From Gammaproteobacteria bacterium (GTDB lineage Bacteria > Pseudomonadota > Gammaproteobacteria > Xanthomonadales > Marinicellaceae): 50,800 bases of DNA. Both the position numbers and the translations under genes were made by a program. Below the pieces are notes generated by a model that saw only the letters and a list, made by a program, of their open reading frames with translations, had not been told where the DNA came from and searched no databases. The DNA is taken from assembly GCA_024280395.1 (NCBI GenBank), contig JAJRQG010000143.1, positions 1 through 50,800 on the forward strand, in the 5' to 3' direction. How positions within the stretch are numbered: the stretch's first letter is position 1; every line of letters starts with the position of its first letter. This document shows, one piece after another, positions 41,953 through 50,800 of this stretch.

Positions 41953-43359
41953 TTACCATTTTTTTGAACGGGTATCTACTTTGACATGGCGCCTGTTCTT
42001 TTTGCTTGATCTGTTTTTCACTTTTCTGACTTTAAAAGGATTTTTGCTACTTCTAAATTGTAAAACAATGGGAGCACCTCGCAAATTAAATGCCGCTCTG
42101 AACTGGTTTTCTAAATATTTGATGTAAGCAGGTAGCAATGCTTCTGTTCTGGTTCCATGAATAACAATGCGCTGCGGATTCCTACCGCCAGAATGAGCAT
42201 ATTTAAGCTTCGTCAACCTACCCTGAATCAGTGCTGGTTGATGTCCTTTGTAAGCTTCTTTCAAAACATCGGTTAATTGATTGGTATCAATTTCCTTGGT
42301 TGCTGATTCATACACGAGGTCCACTCTGTCCATTAAATCTGAAAGACCAGAACCATGCAAAGCAGAGGTATATACCAAAGGCACCCAAGAAAATGCAGAC
42401 ATTTTGCGAGAGAACTCACTTTTTACTTCTGTTTTGTATTCTTCATCCAAGTGATCCCACTTGTTCAAAGCAATGACAACTGCTCGCGCATTATTAACGA
42501 TTAAACCCAATAAATGTACATCTTGATCCGTCATGCCTTCTGTTGCGTCAACCAATAAAACACAGACCTGAGATCTATCAATAGCTTGTAATGTTTTAAC
42601 AATGCTGAATTTTTCAACCACATCATCAACTTTAGCTCGGCGTCTAACACCTGCAGTATCCACCAAAGTGTAGTCTTTTCCATCCCACTCAAGAGGCAAA
42701 GAAATAGAGTCACGCGTGGTTCCAGGCATGTCATAGGCTAGCACCCGATCTTCGCCCAGTAACCTATTAACCAATGTAGATTTGCCTACATTCGGGCGGC
42801 CAATAATCGCAACGTTAGGGCCTTTGTTGTCAAGCAAGGCTTGTTGCTGATCTTCTTCGATGATTAAGTCATTGCAAAATTTTTCTAGCTCTTCACGCAA
42901 TTGTCCGATATTGCGTTTATGTACAGCTGCGATAGGCATTATATTTTCGACGCCCAATTGATAGAAGTCCAATAAAGCTAGATCTTCGTCGTTGCCATCA
43001 ATTTTATTGACCAAAAGGATAATGGGTTTTTCAGTATGTCGTAAACTCTCCATGATTCTCTTGTCATCATCCATCAATCCAGCTTTGGCATCAACTAAAA
43101 ACAATATAAGATTAGATTCATCAATGGCTGAAGTTACTTGGGAGTTCATTAACTCAGACAAATCGCCTTCATCACCAAGCAAACCACCTGTATCAATCAA
43201 AATAGCATTGGCTTCTTCAAGCTCTAAATATCCATACTGTCTATCCCTAGTCAAGCCTGGCAAATCTGCAACCAAAGCATCTCGTGTGTAGGTGAGCATG
43301 TTAAAAAGCGTCGATTTTCCTACATTAGGTCGACCTACAATTGCGATTACTGGAACCAT
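41953..43359 (-). CDS. der: Ribosome assembly GTPase Der (EngA)
   Basis: Der acts in maturation of the 50S subunit. The 468-residue protein has two tandem GTPase domains, each with P-loop GRPNVGKST (residues 8-16 and about 184-192), a DTGG/DTAG switch II and NKID/NKWD specificity motifs. A KH-like C-terminal domain (ILVFR-type GAPIVLQFRSSKNPF) and a basic tail rich in Lys/Arg follow. The gene stands directly downstream of bamB and yfgM, the standard gammaproteobacterial order. Confidence 0.97.
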   Translation of the reverse strand: MVPVIAIVGRPNVGKSTLFNMLTYTRDALVADLPGLTRDRQYGYLELEEANAILIDTGGLLGDEGDLSELMNSQVTSAIDESNLILFLVDAKAGLMDDDKRIMESLRHTEKPIILLVNKIDGNDEDLALLDFYQLGVENIMPIAAVHKRNIGQLREELEKFCNDLIIEEDQQQALLDNKGPNVAIIGRPNVGKSTLVNRLLGEDRVLAYDMPGTTRDSISLPLEWDGKDYTLVDTAGVRRRAKVDDVVEKFSIVKTLQAIDRSQVCVLLVDATEGMTDQDVHLLGLIVNNARAVVIALNKWDHLDEEYKTEVKSEFSRKMSAFSWVPLVYTSALHGSGLSDLMDRVDLVYESATKEIDTNQLTDVLKEAYKGHQPALIQGRLTKLKYAHSGGRNPQRIVIHGTRTEALLPAYIKYLENQFRAAFNLRGAPIVLQFRSSKNPFKVRKVKNRSSKKNRRHVKVDTRSKKW

Positions 43360-43374
43360 TCTGCATATATCCGA

Positions 43375-44529
43375 TTAACGTGAATATTCAAAGGCAGTCA
43401 AAGTGCCATCTTTGTTATAGGCCAATAGAATTGAACCTGAACCTACTGGGTTTGAATAAAATGATGACTTACCCATTCTGGTTCTTGCGATTGTGTTTCC
43501 ATTTTCTCCATCTAACACATGCACATAACCTTCAAGATCACTGATGATTATATCTCCTAGATAAAAAATCGGTTTATTCAAAAGTCTATTCTTATAACCT
43601 GTCGTTTTCCATTCCTCTGTACCATCTGTTCTGTTTAATGCCCGTACATTTGAATCTTTATCTACAATATATAAATGATTTCTAGAGGCTGAAACGCCTG
43701 CAGCAGAACCCAAATCTTTGGACCACATGACTCGACCCGATTCAGTAGCAACCGCAATGGTTTTGCCCACAGCACTAGATAAATACAAATCTGTAGAAAT
43801 CAAAGCCATATCACCATCTATATCAACAATTCTGGCCAATTCAGTTTTCCCTTTAGAATCAACCACATTTTGTAGCCAAATCACGTCACCGGATTCTTGC
43901 TTGATTGCAGCAACTTTTCCATTGTCAAAACCAATATAAACCCTACCTGCTCTTACAATAGGTGTAGAATTCCCACGCAATGTTAAATTGGGGATATTGG
44001 TATCAAACAACCATTTCCTATCGCCATTTCTTGTATCCAACGCATAAACTCTGCCATCTTGAGCACGAACAATAGCTAGCTGGTTATCAATAACAGGTGG
44101 AGACAAAATTTCTGATGAAACTTTAACTTTCCATAATAAACTGCCATCATTCTTACTTAGCGCGATAACTTCACCTTCAGGAGTACCCAGCAACAAGGCG
44201 TTAACACCAACTCCTGGGCCTGCGCTTAACTCTTGATCCAAATCTACTGACCACTTTTGACTACCTGTCTCTAAATCAAACATCATTACATCGCCATTTT
44301 GACTGGCGACATAAACATTTTTATTGTCGACAAATGGAATGAGTTTATAACCATAAGACTTTTTAGAGTCTGGTAATTTTTTTGTCCACAAACGTTTGAA
44401 CTGACCTTGTTCAACAATTTCTTGCAATTTCACGGGTTCAAATTGTTCTTTTTTACTTTTCTTCTTATCTGAACTGCATGAAACATTAATCAATAGACTT
44501 AAAGTAATTAGGAATAAAACTCTTTTCAT
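43375..44529 (-). CDS. bamB: Outer membrane assembly lipoprotein BamB
   Basis: BamB is the beta-propeller lipoprotein of the BAM complex that inserts outer-membrane proteins. The 384-residue protein has a lipoprotein signal (RVLFLITLSLLINVSC) and repeated PQQ-like blades such as VMMFDLETGSQKWSVDL, VIALSKNDGSLLWKVKV and VYALDTRNGDRKWLFDT. The length is typical. It lies between yfgM and der with a 15-bp gap to der. Confidence 0.95.
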   Translation of the reverse strand: MKRVLFLITLSLLINVSCSSDKKKSKKEQFEPVKLQEIVEQGQFKRLWTKKLPDSKKSYGYKLIPFVDNKNVYVASQNGDVMMFDLETGSQKWSVDLDQELSAGPGVGVNALLLGTPEGEVIALSKNDGSLLWKVKVSSEILSPPVIDNQLAIVRAQDGRVYALDTRNGDRKWLFDTNIPNLTLRGNSTPIVRAGRVYIGFDNGKVAAIKQESGDVIWLQNVVDSKGKTELARIVDIDGDMALISTDLYLSSAVGKTIAVATESGRVMWSKDLGSAAGVSASRNHLYIVDKDSNVRALNRTDGTEEWKTTGYKNRLLNKPIFYLGDIIISDLEGYVHVLDGENGNTIARTRMGKSSFYSNPVGSGSILLAYNKDGTLTAFEYSR

Positions 44530-44578
44530 ATTTTTGTCTCTATCTGTTTATTTCTGAAATTGGTGAAAACCAAATGAC

Positions 44579-45202
44579 TTATGAGTTTTCTAATTTCATC
44601 TCAATGTTCTTCTTACCTGAGTAGCCTTCACCCTTTTCTAAGGCCTCTTTATAAGCCAAATTGGCTTTTACGCCTTCTCCTTGTGACAACAAGGCATCAC
44701 CTTGGATTTCTTTAGCAATCGATGCAAATTCCTCAATAGAAACTGCATTGACCAAAGTTAATGCTTCAGCGTTTTTTCCCATAGCATTATAAACCCGTGC
44801 CAAGCGCAATTTAACAAGCTCAGTCAATAATTGATCTGGCTTACTGTCGATAACACTTTGAAGTTCACTGGCAGCTTTTTCTAGCTCACTTTTATCAATA
44901 TACTCTTTGGCTAAGATTAGATGTGCCTCATAAGTATAAAAACTAGAACCAGAATCACTTTCCATCTTTGACAAAATACTTTGAGCCTCGTCTAACTCAG
45001 AAAGTTTCATCACTTCAGTAAAAGATTGGTATTGGTTTGCCATTTGATAGCGTTTTTCTTGCTTCTGGGCTTTCCAATAATTAATCCCAACAACGCCACC
45101 TAAGCCCAATACGATTCCAGTTGTTATCGTGAGCCAATTTGCTTTAATCCAATCTTTAACCAATTTTTCTTGTTCAAAATCATCATATTCTTCAAATGCC
45201 AT
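44579..45202 (-). CDS. YfgM family protein (SecYEG-associated, TPR)
   Basis: The 207-residue protein begins with a short acidic cytoplasmic part (MAFEEYDDFEQEKLVKDWIK), then one membrane anchor (WLTITTGIVLGLGGVVGINYW), then a periplasmic TPR-like helical domain. YfgM is a partner of PpiD at the SecYEG translocon and helps periplasmic chaperone traffic. Position before bamB and der is the conserved order. A strong bidirectional terminator and a tRNA gene lie upstream. Confidence 0.92.
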   Translation of the reverse strand: MAFEEYDDFEQEKLVKDWIKANWLTITTGIVLGLGGVVGINYWKAQKQEKRYQMANQYQSFTEVMKLSELDEAQSILSKMESDSGSSFYTYEAHLILAKEYIDKSELEKAASELQSVIDSKPDQLLTELVKLRLARVYNAMGKNAEALTLVNAVSIEEFASIAKEIQGDALLSQGEGVKANLAYKEALEKGEGYSGKKNIEMKLENS

Positions 45203-45307
45203 GAATGTTTCCTGCTTGTTATTTAAATAATTATGTATAAATTATATATACACTAAAAAAGGAACGTTATATTAACGCATAACTGATATTTTTTCATCAG
45301 ACAAATA

Positions 45308-45335
45308 AAAAAGGCTGCAAAAATGCAGCCTTTTT
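45308..45335. terminator. Strong bidirectional terminator
   Basis: AAAAAGGCTGCA (45308-45319) and TGCAGCCTTTTT (45324-45335) form a perfect 12-bp stem with an AAAA loop, A-rich before and T-rich after. It lies between the tRNA gene and yfgM, so it ends the tRNA transcript. Confidence 0.9.
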
Positions 45336-45370
45336 CCACAAAGAGTACCATATTTGGCAATCTTTAAATT

Positions 45371-45446
45371 TGGCTCCCCAAGACGGACTTGAACCGCCGA
45401 CCCAATGATTAACAGTCATTTGCTCTACCAGCTGAGCTATTGGGGA
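45371..45446 (-). tRNA. tRNA-Asn (GTT)
   Basis: The minus strand folds into a complete 76-base cloverleaf with encoded CCA. The acceptor stem is TCCCCAA / TTGGGGA. The D arm is AGCTCAGCTGGTAGAGC, the anticodon loop CTGTTAA (anticodon GTT) and the T arm GGCGGTTCAAGTCCGTC. The discriminator base is G. Confidence 0.97.
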
Positions 45447-45532
45447 ATATTTCTAAATTATTTGTATTTCTACAATCAATTTAGAGCGAGCATTTTAACG
45501 CATAAGTTGATGGTGTCAACAACTTATGAATT

Positions 45533-46252
45533 TTATTTTATCTTTTTTTCTAGCTTTGAAAGAAATCCCCTCAAAATATCAATTTCATGTTTTTTAGGGC
45601 GCATCCGATTGTACATAATTCTGATTTTAGTTTTGATTGAACCATGACCTTCCTTCCGTAAATACAAGGCCTTTTCCATCACGCTAAAATAGTGCTGATA
45701 AAAACTTTCCATTTTCCCAGCATCAACATAATCATCGTCAACATGAGGGCTCTCATCACTTATATGACTCATTTCTGCCATTCTACATTCGTAAGCCAAT
45801 ACTTGCACTGCTGCTGCCAAATTCAATGAAGAAAATGATTCAACAGTAGGCAACCTAACAAGGTACTGACACCTTTCCACTTCCTCATTTGTCATTCCAT
45901 AACGCTCCTTACCAAAAACCAATGCTACTTTGTTTATTTTGGATTCATTAACTAACATCTCGGCTGCTTGCCTTGCATCAATAACAGGTATATCTAGATG
46001 GCGTTTTCTTGCCGTTGTACCAATGACCAAGGTACATTCATTAATAACATCATCAATCGTTTGTCCAATTTCTGCATTAAACAACAAATCGTCAGCCCCT
46101 GATGCTCTAGAAGTCGCTTCTGCGCTGGGAAACCCCTCTGGTTTAACCATCGCCAAGTCATTAATGCCCATAGTTTTCATGGCACGCGCTGCAGCACCAA
46201 TATTTCCTGAGTGTGTGGTTCCCATCAAAACAAAACGTATATTTTCAGACAT
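45533..46252 (-). CDS. trmJ: tRNA (cytidine/uridine-32-2'-O)-methyltransferase TrmJ
   Basis: TrmJ methylates the 2'-O of residue 32 in the tRNA anticodon loop. It is a SPOUT methyltransferase: N-terminal MGTTHSGNIGAAARAMKTMG, then VFGKERYGMTNEE and the knot motif LPTVESFSSLNLAAAVQVLA, followed by a C-terminal helical extension. I start at MSENIRFVLMG (239 residues, close to the usual 240-260); the frame runs to 46336 but the extra residues look non-coding. It is divergent from suhB, the common gammaproteobacterial arrangement. Confidence 0.93.
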   Translation of the reverse strand: MSENIRFVLMGTTHSGNIGAAARAMKTMGINDLAMVKPEGFPSAEATSRASGADDLLFNAEIGQTIDDVINECTLVIGTTARKRHLDIPVIDARQAAEMLVNESKINKVALVFGKERYGMTNEEVERCQYLVRLPTVESFSSLNLAAAVQVLAYECRMAEMSHISDESPHVDDDYVDAGKMESFYQHYFSVMEKALYLRKEGHGSIKTKIRIMYNRMRPKKHEIDILRGFLSKLEKKIK

Positions 46253-46364
46253 CATCTTATGCAAAGTTATAAAACATGCCATTTTACTTGAAAGTAAACA
46301 CTTTAAATATATTATTTTGATATTTAAAGTTATCATACGCGATTATTCAATTCATTAAATTCTT

Positions 46365-47159
46365 ATGCGTCAACCTGAAATCAATATAGCAGAAAAAGCA
46401 GCATTTAAAGCTGGTGGTGTTTTACTTAGACTACAAAAACAAGTCCACTCTTTGCATGTGGTACAGAAAAAGGAAAATGATTTTGCCAGTATTGCTGACA
46501 AAGCCGCAGAGGAAGCCATTATTGAAATCATTAGCACTGCCCATCCTGAACATGCCATATTGGGCGAAGAAAGTGGACTAATTGGTAACAAAAATTCAGA
46601 TCATATTTGGATTGTTGATCCTTTGGATGGAACCAGCAATTTTTTGCATGGCATCCCTCACTACTGCGTTTCTATTGCACTTGAAGTTAAAGGTGTTATA
46701 CAACATGCCTTGATTCATGATCCTATACGCGATGAAACATTCTATGCCAGCAAAGGCCATGGTGCCTATTTGAATGACATGCGTTTGCGCATTGATCAAA
46801 AAACTCAATTAAAAGGTGCTTTAATAGCTACAGGTTTCCCTTTCAGAAAACGTGAAGTATTTAATCGCTATATGTTACAGTTCAAATCTATTTTCAAAAG
46901 TGCGAGTGACATTCGTCGTGCAGGATCTGCCGCTTTAGACTTGGCTTATGTTGCAGCTGGTAGAGTCGATGGTTTTTGGGAAATGGGTTTAGAAAAGTGG
47001 GACATGGCAGCTGGAGCTTTGATTGTTGAAGAGGCTGGCGGTAGCACCGTTGACTTCAACCTTAAAAAAGATTACTTAAATACAGGAAATGTTATTGCCG
47101 GAAACTTGAATATCATTGCAGCATTGCAAAATAAGATTAAAGCATCAATGGGGAGCTAA
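46365..47159 (+). CDS. suhB: Inositol-1-monophosphatase SuhB
   Basis: The 264-residue protein belongs to the Mg-dependent phosphatases. Metal ligands are in ILGEESG, WIVDPLDGTSNFLHG and, near the C-terminus, EKWDMAAGALIVEEAGG. SuhB hydrolyses inositol phosphates in vitro and also works as a cofactor of rRNA antitermination complexes. The ATG lies 112 bp from the trmJ start on the other strand, leaving room for two promoters. After the stop there is a weak hairpin (GTGACA / TGTCAC at 47181-47206) shared with the convergent transporter gene. Confidence 0.95.
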   Translation: MRQPEINIAEKAAFKAGGVLLRLQKQVHSLHVVQKKENDFASIADKAAEEAIIEIISTAHPEHAILGEESGLIGNKNSDHIWIVDPLDGTSNFLHGIPHYCVSIALEVKGVIQHALIHDPIRDETFYASKGHGAYLNDMRLRIDQKTQLKGALIATGFPFRKREVFNRYMLQFKSIFKSASDIRRAGSAALDLAYVAAGRVDGFWEMGLEKWDMAAGALIVEEAGGSTVDFNLKKDYLNTGNVIAGNLNIIAALQNKIKASMGS

Positions 47160-47202
47160 CTTAAAGCTCTCACACCTGTGGTGACAGCTCTTCTCATTTT
47201 TG

Positions 47203-48555
47203 TCACTGCAGCTCTTCATGTTTAAAGGTTTCATTCGCCAATTTACCCACTTTGATGGCATTAAATAACCAAATTATACTAAATATTAAACCAAATACTG
47301 CCAATACCACCATTGAATTAAGATTCGAAAAAATGGACACATCTATCTTAATCCCTAAGATTTCTATATCGTTTTTAATTGAGTATTTTTTTAAGGCTTC
47401 AACCATAAACATCATTATATTAATAAACAACAATTGTGTGAATACATCCCCAGCACGATAAATCACTGTATCCAAAAAATTTTTAAACTTGTATTTGATA
47501 TTTTTATCCAAACCTGTAAACAACCAATCAGTAGGAGGCTTCATGATGCCATAAGCACCGCTGCGTTGCATAATAATCGCACCCAGTACCACTTGAATCA
47601 CAGGAAATAGTCCAAACAAGATAAAAGCAAATATCATTAAGGTCGGATAGATACCCAATATTTTATGAATTTTAAACTTTTGCAAAAAAAATGGCGTTAA
47701 GATTAATTGAAAAAACAATGTCAACATATTGGTAAAGGTATTGATATTGGCAAATACTTGTGTGCGCAGATCTCTGTCAACATAGTATGCTTTGACAAAA
47801 TTGCCTTGTAAATAATAAAATATCCCACCAATTAAAACTGACATGACGGTCATTAAGGCAATCTGTTGCAACAATTTTGAGCTGAAAATAAGCTTCATCC
47901 CTTCAATTGGACTACCTCCTATTGGCGCTTCTTTGTTTAACGTTGATTCATTGGCAAACTCTCGCACTTTATAAACGGCGAATATACACAACATTAAAAA
48001 TCCAACAGAAACCAACAGCAAATTAATGGTGCCAATTTTTTGCACCAAAGCAGCAGTGATTATTCCACCTGTTATTCCACCAGTGCTACCACCTGCCGCA
48101 ATCACGCCAAACAATCTTCTGCCTTGCTTTTTTGTATAGACATCCGACATAAAACTCCAAAATACGGACACAACAAAGACATTATAAACACTCACAAAGA
48201 CAAAGAAAATTCTTGCAAGCACAACACTTTGAGTTCCATAAACTTGAAACAACCCCCAGATCAAGAGTATCATCAAGCCAAAAAAACCATAGATTAGGGG
48301 AATGAATTGTTTCCTGGAATAGATTGAAACTATTTTTCCATAGATTGGCTGTATCAACAACATCACAATAAAGGTTGCAGAAAACAATAAACCGTAATTT
48401 TCAGGTCCTGCGGTCACTCCCATTTCTTCACGAATAGGACGTAAAATAAAATAACCCGTCAATAAAAAATAAAAATATAAAAATGACCAAATCAATGACG
48501 GCCACTCATCTGTTTTAACCTGGGATTTAAAATAACTGACTAATTTATTCGACAT
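47203..48555 (-). CDS. NTP/NDP exchange transporter-like membrane protein
   Basis: The 450-residue protein has 11-12 transmembrane helices. It shows features of the ATP/ADP translocase (Tlc/Npt) superfamily: the early FYFLLTGYFILRPIREEMGV region, FFVFVSVYNVFVVSVFWSFM, the GRRLFGVIAAGGSTGG loop and QRSGAYGIMKPPTDWLFT. Parasites use such proteins to take up nucleotides, but free-living bacteria also have them and their substrate there is unknown. A general major-facilitator name is the alternative. The start overlaps the 3' end of alr by 11 bp, so it belongs to the dnaB-alr transcript. Confidence 0.82.
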   Translation of the reverse strand: MSNKLVSYFKSQVKTDEWPSLIWSFLYFYFLLTGYFILRPIREEMGVTAGPENYGLLFSATFIVMLLIQPIYGKIVSIYSRKQFIPLIYGFFGLMILLIWGLFQVYGTQSVVLARIFFVFVSVYNVFVVSVFWSFMSDVYTKKQGRRLFGVIAAGGSTGGITGGIITAALVQKIGTINLLLVSVGFLMLCIFAVYKVREFANESTLNKEAPIGGSPIEGMKLIFSSKLLQQIALMTVMSVLIGGIFYYLQGNFVKAYYVDRDLRTQVFANINTFTNMLTLFFQLILTPFFLQKFKIHKILGIYPTLMIFAFILFGLFPVIQVVLGAIIMQRSGAYGIMKPPTDWLFTGLDKNIKYKFKNFLDTVIYRAGDVFTQLLFINIMMFMVEALKKYSIKNDIEILGIKIDVSIFSNLNSMVVLAVFGLIFSIIWLFNAIKVGKLANETFKHEELQ

Positions 48556-49633
48556 ACTGATAGTGTACTCTTGATGTTATTTGACATAGTAACACATAGG
48601 GAATGGTTTTGGCATTGCTGGCAACTGTTTCTAAAGGCAAGTTGCCGTTGGCATTTATACCCCAAATTAAAACCGAATCGCCAATGGTGATGTTGTCTAC
48701 TATTTCAATATCGCTGATATCTATGGCCATCATATCCATAGATACTCGGCCAACAATTCTTGCTTGTTGATTATTTAATTTTACTGTAGCATTGTTTCCA
48801 AGTGACCATGGATAACCATCACCATAGCCAATCCCAATAATGGCAATTTGCATATTTGTTTTGGCCGTATAAGCTTGGCCATAACCAATCGTTTCACCTG
48901 CTTTTATTTGTTTTAAGGCAATGACATTGGTCTTCAAAGTCATAACTGGCTTTAATTTGTAGTCATGTGCAGTTTTATCTTCAATTGGAGATACTCCAAA
49001 TAGTGCCAAGCCAACTCTGCACCATTCATCAGCAATATTAATGTGATTAAGCAATGCCGATGAGTTAGATATTGATATCTCATGACTTGTTTTAAACTTA
49101 ATGAATTTTTCAACTTGCTGAGTGTTGAATTTATTGTGCTTTTGGTTGGCTGATGCAAAATGGCTCATGAGGATTAACTCATTAACTTTATTGTTGTTTT
49201 CTAAAGTTTTTATAGCACGAGAATATTCATCACCTGAAAAACCCAATCTATTCATACCAGAATCATACTTCAACCAAACATTCATCACTTGATTGGTTTG
49301 AAAATCCTCGAACATCTGAATCTGTTCTTGTTGATGTATAACACTGTCAAAATGTTGTTCAAAGGCGATTTTGAGTTCGTACTTATCTAAAAATCCTTCT
49401 AACAATAAAATCTTGGTTTTGGGTCGGTATTTTCTTACGGTCAATGCTTCTTCTATCGTTGCCACAGCAAAACAATCAACATTATCCAAGGCTTGTACAA
49501 CTTGTTTCAACCCATGCCCATATGCATCTGCTTTAACAACCAATACCAATTTACTAGGGGCTAATTGTTTTAGTACATTGAAATTGTGTCTAAGGTTATC
49601 AAAATCAATAACCGCTGTGGTACCCCGACTCAT
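48545..49633 (-). CDS. alr: Alanine racemase
   Basis: Alr makes D-alanine for peptidoglycan. The 362-residue PLP enzyme has the Schiff-base Lys in VVKADAYGHGLKQ and the second catalytic Tyr in GIGYGDGYPWSL. The conserved GRVSMDMMAIDIS segment is in the C-terminal domain. The length is normal. Its ATG follows the dnaB stop TAA with no gap, so translation is coupled. dnaB-alr is a common order in gammaproteobacteria. Confidence 0.95.
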   Translation of the reverse strand: MSRGTTAVIDFDNLRHNFNVLKQLAPSKLVLVVKADAYGHGLKQVVQALDNVDCFAVATIEEALTVRKYRPKTKILLLEGFLDKYELKIAFEQHFDSVIHQQEQIQMFEDFQTNQVMNVWLKYDSGMNRLGFSGDEYSRAIKTLENNNKVNELILMSHFASANQKHNKFNTQQVEKFIKFKTSHEISISNSSALLNHINIADEWCRVGLALFGVSPIEDKTAHDYKLKPVMTLKTNVIALKQIKAGETIGYGQAYTAKTNMQIAIIGIGYGDGYPWSLGNNATVKLNNQQARIVGRVSMDMMAIDISDIEIVDNITIGDSVLIWGINANGNLPLETVASNAKTIPYVLLCQITSRVHYQYVE

Positions 49634-50800
49634 TTAATGGGTGTTTTGCTGTGGCTGAGTTTCAATCCCTATATCGTTTAGATAATTTTCAAATCTAGTA
49701 TATTCACCCAAAAATGTTAATGGCACCATGCCTGTTGAACCATGCCTGTGCTTACCCAAAATAATTTCAGCTTTGCCTTTGTGCATTGAATCTTCGTTAT
49801 AAACTTCATCACGGTAGATAAACACAATCAAATCCGCATCTTGCTCGATGGCCCCAGACTCACGCAAATCGGACATCACTGGACGTTTATTAGGTCTTTG
49901 CTCTAGGGCTCGATTTAACTGAGACAAAGCAATAACAGGAATATCCAATTCTTTTGCCAAAGCTTTTAGCGACCGAGAAATTTCGGAGATTTCATTCACT
50001 CTATTCTCCGATCCTTTTATTTGCATCAGTTGCAAATAATCAATCACTACCAAATCTAAACCGTGTTGGCGTTGCAACCTTCGACAACGGGCACGAATTT
50101 CCATTGGCGACAATGCAGGTGTATCATCAATAAATATCCTTGAACTAGCCATCAAGGACTGCTGTTGAGCTATTCTTGGCCATTCGTGGTCTTGTAAATT
50201 TCCAGACTTTAATTTACCAGAATTAATACGAGACAGGGATGACATCATACGCATAGTCAATTGAACCGATGACATTTCCATACTAAATATGGCGACACTC
50301 GACTTGTTTTGTATGGCGGCTCTTTCTACTATATTCATGGCAAATGAAGTTTTACCCATTGCTGGTCGACCCGCGATGATGATTAAATCTGATTTTTGCA
50401 GGCCATTTGTTTTTTTATCAAAGTCGGTAAATCCTGTAGGGATGCCTGTCATGCTGCCGTCAGACTCTGACATTTCTTCAATCGTTTCTACCGCTTGACG
50501 CAATAATGTCTTGATGTCTTGAAAACCACTTTTGGTTTTTAAGGTTTGTTCACGAATTCCGAATACTTCTTTTTCGGCCTCTTCCAACAAATCATCGCTG
50601 TTTCTCCCCTCTGGATTAAAAGCAGTTTCTGTTAAAGTATTGCCAATTTGAATCAATTGACGCAAGACTGATTTCTCCCTGACAATCTCAGCATAAGCCT
50701 TAATATTGGCCGCTCCGGGTACATTACTGGCAATTTCTATCAAGTAATCTTCACCACCTGCATCTTCAATAATCTGATGGGTATTCAACCACTCTCCCAC
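49634..50800 (-). CDS. dnaB: Replicative DNA helicase DnaB, C-terminal part (5' end outside window)
   Basis: The 388 visible residues lack only the start of the N-terminal domain; the frame is open to the window edge. The RecA-like domain shows the Walker A GRPAMGKTSFAMN, the DLVVIDYLQLM Walker B, the RSLKALAKELDIPVIALSQL segment (in two parts), and the arginine-finger region LSDLRESGAIEQDAD-like (SDLRESGAIEQDADLIVFIY). DnaB unwinds DNA at the replication fork. No intein or insertion is seen in the visible part. Confidence 0.96.
   Translation of the reverse strand: MGEWLNTHQIIEDAGGEDYLIEIASNVPGAANIKAYAEIVREKSVLRQLIQIGNTLTETAFNPEGRNSDDLLEEAEKEVFGIREQTLKTKSGFQDIKTLLRQAVETIEEMSESDGSMTGIPTGFTDFDKKTNGLQKSDLIIIAGRPAMGKTSFAMNIVERAAIQNKSSVAIFSMEMSSVQLTMRMMSSLSRINSGKLKSGNLQDHEWPRIAQQQSLMASSRIFIDDTPALSPMEIRARCRRLQRQHGLDLVVIDYLQLMQIKGSENRVNEISEISRSLKALAKELDIPVIALSQLNRALEQRPNKRPVMSDLRESGAIEQDADLIVFIYRDEVYNEDSMHKGKAEIILGKHRHGSTGMVPLTFLGEYTRFENYLNDIGIETQPQQNTH

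Noticed and set aside
47181-47206. GTGACA / TGTCAC hairpin between suhB and the transporter
   Set aside because: A 6-bp stem with a 14-base loop and no T run is too weak to list as a terminator.

Overview
The window looks like chromosomal DNA of an AT-rich, probably marine gammaproteobacterium. The evidence is the der-bamB-yfgM block, trmJ divergent from suhB, the alr/dnaB pair, OxyR with KatG, and many short overlapping operons. A Marinicella-like relative is my guess from overall gene style; I could not test it. Both edges cut genes: an amidohydrolase on the left and dnaB on the right.

Layout. 1-6.2 kb: end of an amidohydrolase gene; a two-gene operon of a ThDP-dependent acetolactate synthase-like enzyme and an aldehyde dehydrogenase; a YjjG-type HAD phosphatase that overlaps a membrane acyltransferase tail to tail. 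6.2-12.7 kb: two overlapping exported amidohydrolase-like genes (one a double-domain protein, partly without metal ligands), a chalcone isomerase-like exported protein and ETF-ubiquinone oxidoreductase. 12.8-21 kb: a 1197-residue secreted protein of four BspA-like modules behind a promoter with three 11-bp direct repeats, a membrane-anchored winged-helix/TPR regulator, and acetoacetyl-CoA synthetase carrying an in-frame palindromic repeat. 21-30.5 kb: the accessory region. It holds integron-cassette-like units without an integrase (small hypotheticals and a GFA-family gene on the minus strand), a 120-bp leader present twice, a MITE-like element, an IS3-type transposase remnant, a catalase-fold lipoprotein, a YdeI-like gene, and the oxidative-stress pair oxyR and periplasmic katG. 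30.5-41.9 kb: a WYL regulator with an alpha/beta hydrolase, an A-type Fe-S carrier, prolyl iminopeptidase, an S9 peptidase lipoprotein, a phasin, a large S8-fold secreted protein, and a rhodanese-MoeB fusion with MoeA. 41.9-50.8 kb: core genes der, bamB, yfgM, tRNA-Asn, trmJ, suhB, an NTP/NDP exchanger-like transporter, alr and dnaB.

The most interesting signal is at 20.98-22.49 kb. The 5' start of each of two small-gene units is exactly complementary to a sequence just after its own gene, which is the signature of integron cassettes, and one complete attC-like site lies between them. With no integrase visible, this resembles an isolated attC cluster. A roughly 120-bp sequence is repeated directly in front of the first unit and again 3.5 kb away in front of another small gene. 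Together they suggest an uncharacterised cassette landing or expression site.
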